Below, piece after piece: positions 5,612 through 5,853 of a stretch of DNA of 5,853 nucleotides (within the stretch, counting starts at the first letter, position 1; every line of letters starts with the position of its first letter). Made by a program: the position numbers and the translations under genes. The notes beneath the pieces are model-generated. The model had not been told where the DNA came from and did no database searches. It saw only the letters and a list, made by a program, of their open reading frames with translations. Source of the stretch: Vulcanimicrobiota bacterium (GTDB lineage Bacteria > Vulcanimicrobiota > Vulcanimicrobiia > Vulcanimicrobiales > Vulcanimicrobiaceae); the NCBI GenBank assembly GCA_027306845.1, contig DAHUYY010000128.1, positions 1 to 5,853 of the forward strand, in the 5' to 3' direction.

Positions 5612-5853
5612 GTGAACGAAAACGCGATGCGCGGCCTTCCGGCCGTGCATCGTTTGCTTTCCGACCCGGCGGTCGCCGGGTACGAGGCCTCACTGGGGTA
5701 CGAAGCGGTCAAGGCGATCGCCCAGGGTGCGCTCGAACGCGCGCGCGCGGCGCTCCTCGCCGGGCAACCCTTCGATCTCGAACGCACGCTGCTCGCCGAT
5801 CTCGAAGGGGCCGCCGCCGCACAACTGCAGCCGGTCGTGAACGCAACCGGACT
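5612..5853 (+). CDS. selA: L-seryl-tRNA(Sec) selenium transferase SelA, N-terminal fragment (cut by window edge)
   Basis: SelA is a PLP-dependent enzyme that converts Ser-tRNA(Sec) to Sec-tRNA(Sec) with selenophosphate, forming a decamer. The visible 80 residues cover its N-terminal tRNA-binding region: RGLPAVHRLLSDP (7-19) matches the family's LPAIDRLL segment, and LQPVVNATG (72-80) matches the RPVINLTG entry to the catalytic domain. The PLP lysine is beyond the window. GTG at 5612 is the preferred start because it leaves a normal short lead before LPAV. ATG at 5627 also keeps the motif but begins inside a strong hairpin. No good Shine-Dalgarno precedes either, and an upstream CTG (5600) is possible. 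An 8-bp direct repeat GGGTACGA (5678-5685, 5696-5703) encodes GYEA twice. The 18-nt gap after trxA suggests co-transcription. Confidence 0.9.
   Translation, partial: MNENAMRGLPAVHRLLSDPAVAGYEASLGYEAVKAIAQGALERARAALLAGQPFDLERTLLADLEGAAAAQLQPVVNATG
5625..5652 (+). promoter_or_regulatory. Strong hairpin over the selA start region, with U-rich sequence after it
   Basis: The arms CGATGCGCGGCC (5625-5636) and GGCCGTGCATCG (5641-5652) pair over 12 bp with a single G-U pair (5631/5646) around a TTCC loop. A further G-U pair (5624/5653) is possible. TTTGCTTT follows at 5653-5660, giving it the outline of an intrinsic terminator 31 nt after the trxA stop. It lies in conserved SelA coding sequence and buries the ATG at 5627. 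It could end trxA transcripts, limit selA translation, or simply reflect GC-rich codons. Confidence 0.5.
5664..5681 (+). repeat. Second inverted repeat in early selA
   Basis: ACCCGGC (5664-5670) and GCCGGGT (5675-5681) are exact reverse complements with a GGTC loop, 11 nt after the larger hairpin. It may add to structure in the selA 5' region. It is fully within coding sequence and may be coincidental. Confidence 0.35.

Overview
The window is a compact, high-GC bacterial housekeeping region with almost no intergenic space. It holds a minus-strand operon on the left (positions 1-2272) and a plus-strand series on the right (2309-5853), diverging at about 2273-2308. No mobile element, CRISPR array, tRNA or rRNA gene was seen. 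Lineage cannot be fixed from sequence alone. The protein style suggests a high-GC member of an uncultured or deep-branching phylum such as Ca. Eremiobacterota or relatives, but this is a low-confidence guess.

Minus strand, in transcription order: tsaE, tsaB, rimI, yqeK and the first 20 codons of rsfS. The first three junctions are 4-nt stop/start overlaps (ATGA, GTGA, ATGA) and yqeK/rsfS overlap by 17 nt, so this is a translationally coupled operon. TsaE and TsaB are partners in the t6A tRNA-modification complex. RimI is an N-terminal protein acetyltransferase, YqeK an HD-domain Ap4A hydrolase, and RsfS a ribosomal silencing factor. The shared theme is translation and its stress control.

Plus strand: a short unrecognised acidic ORF (2309-2605, apparent CTG start), gyrA (complete, 835 aa), trxA (complete, 108 aa) and the first 80 codons of selA. 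GyrA is the cutting subunit of DNA gyrase, TrxA a classical WCGPC thioredoxin, and SelA selenocysteine synthase, so the organism probably makes selenoproteins.

The points most worth a second look are: strong avoidance of ATG starts, with two probable CTG starts; the 98-codon ORF hidden between tsaE and gyrA; a 12-bp hairpin covering the start region of selA; a perfect hairpin across the gyrA stop codon; a Gln at the quinolone-contact position of GyrA; and a divergent TsaB. No clearly new multi-gene system is visible.
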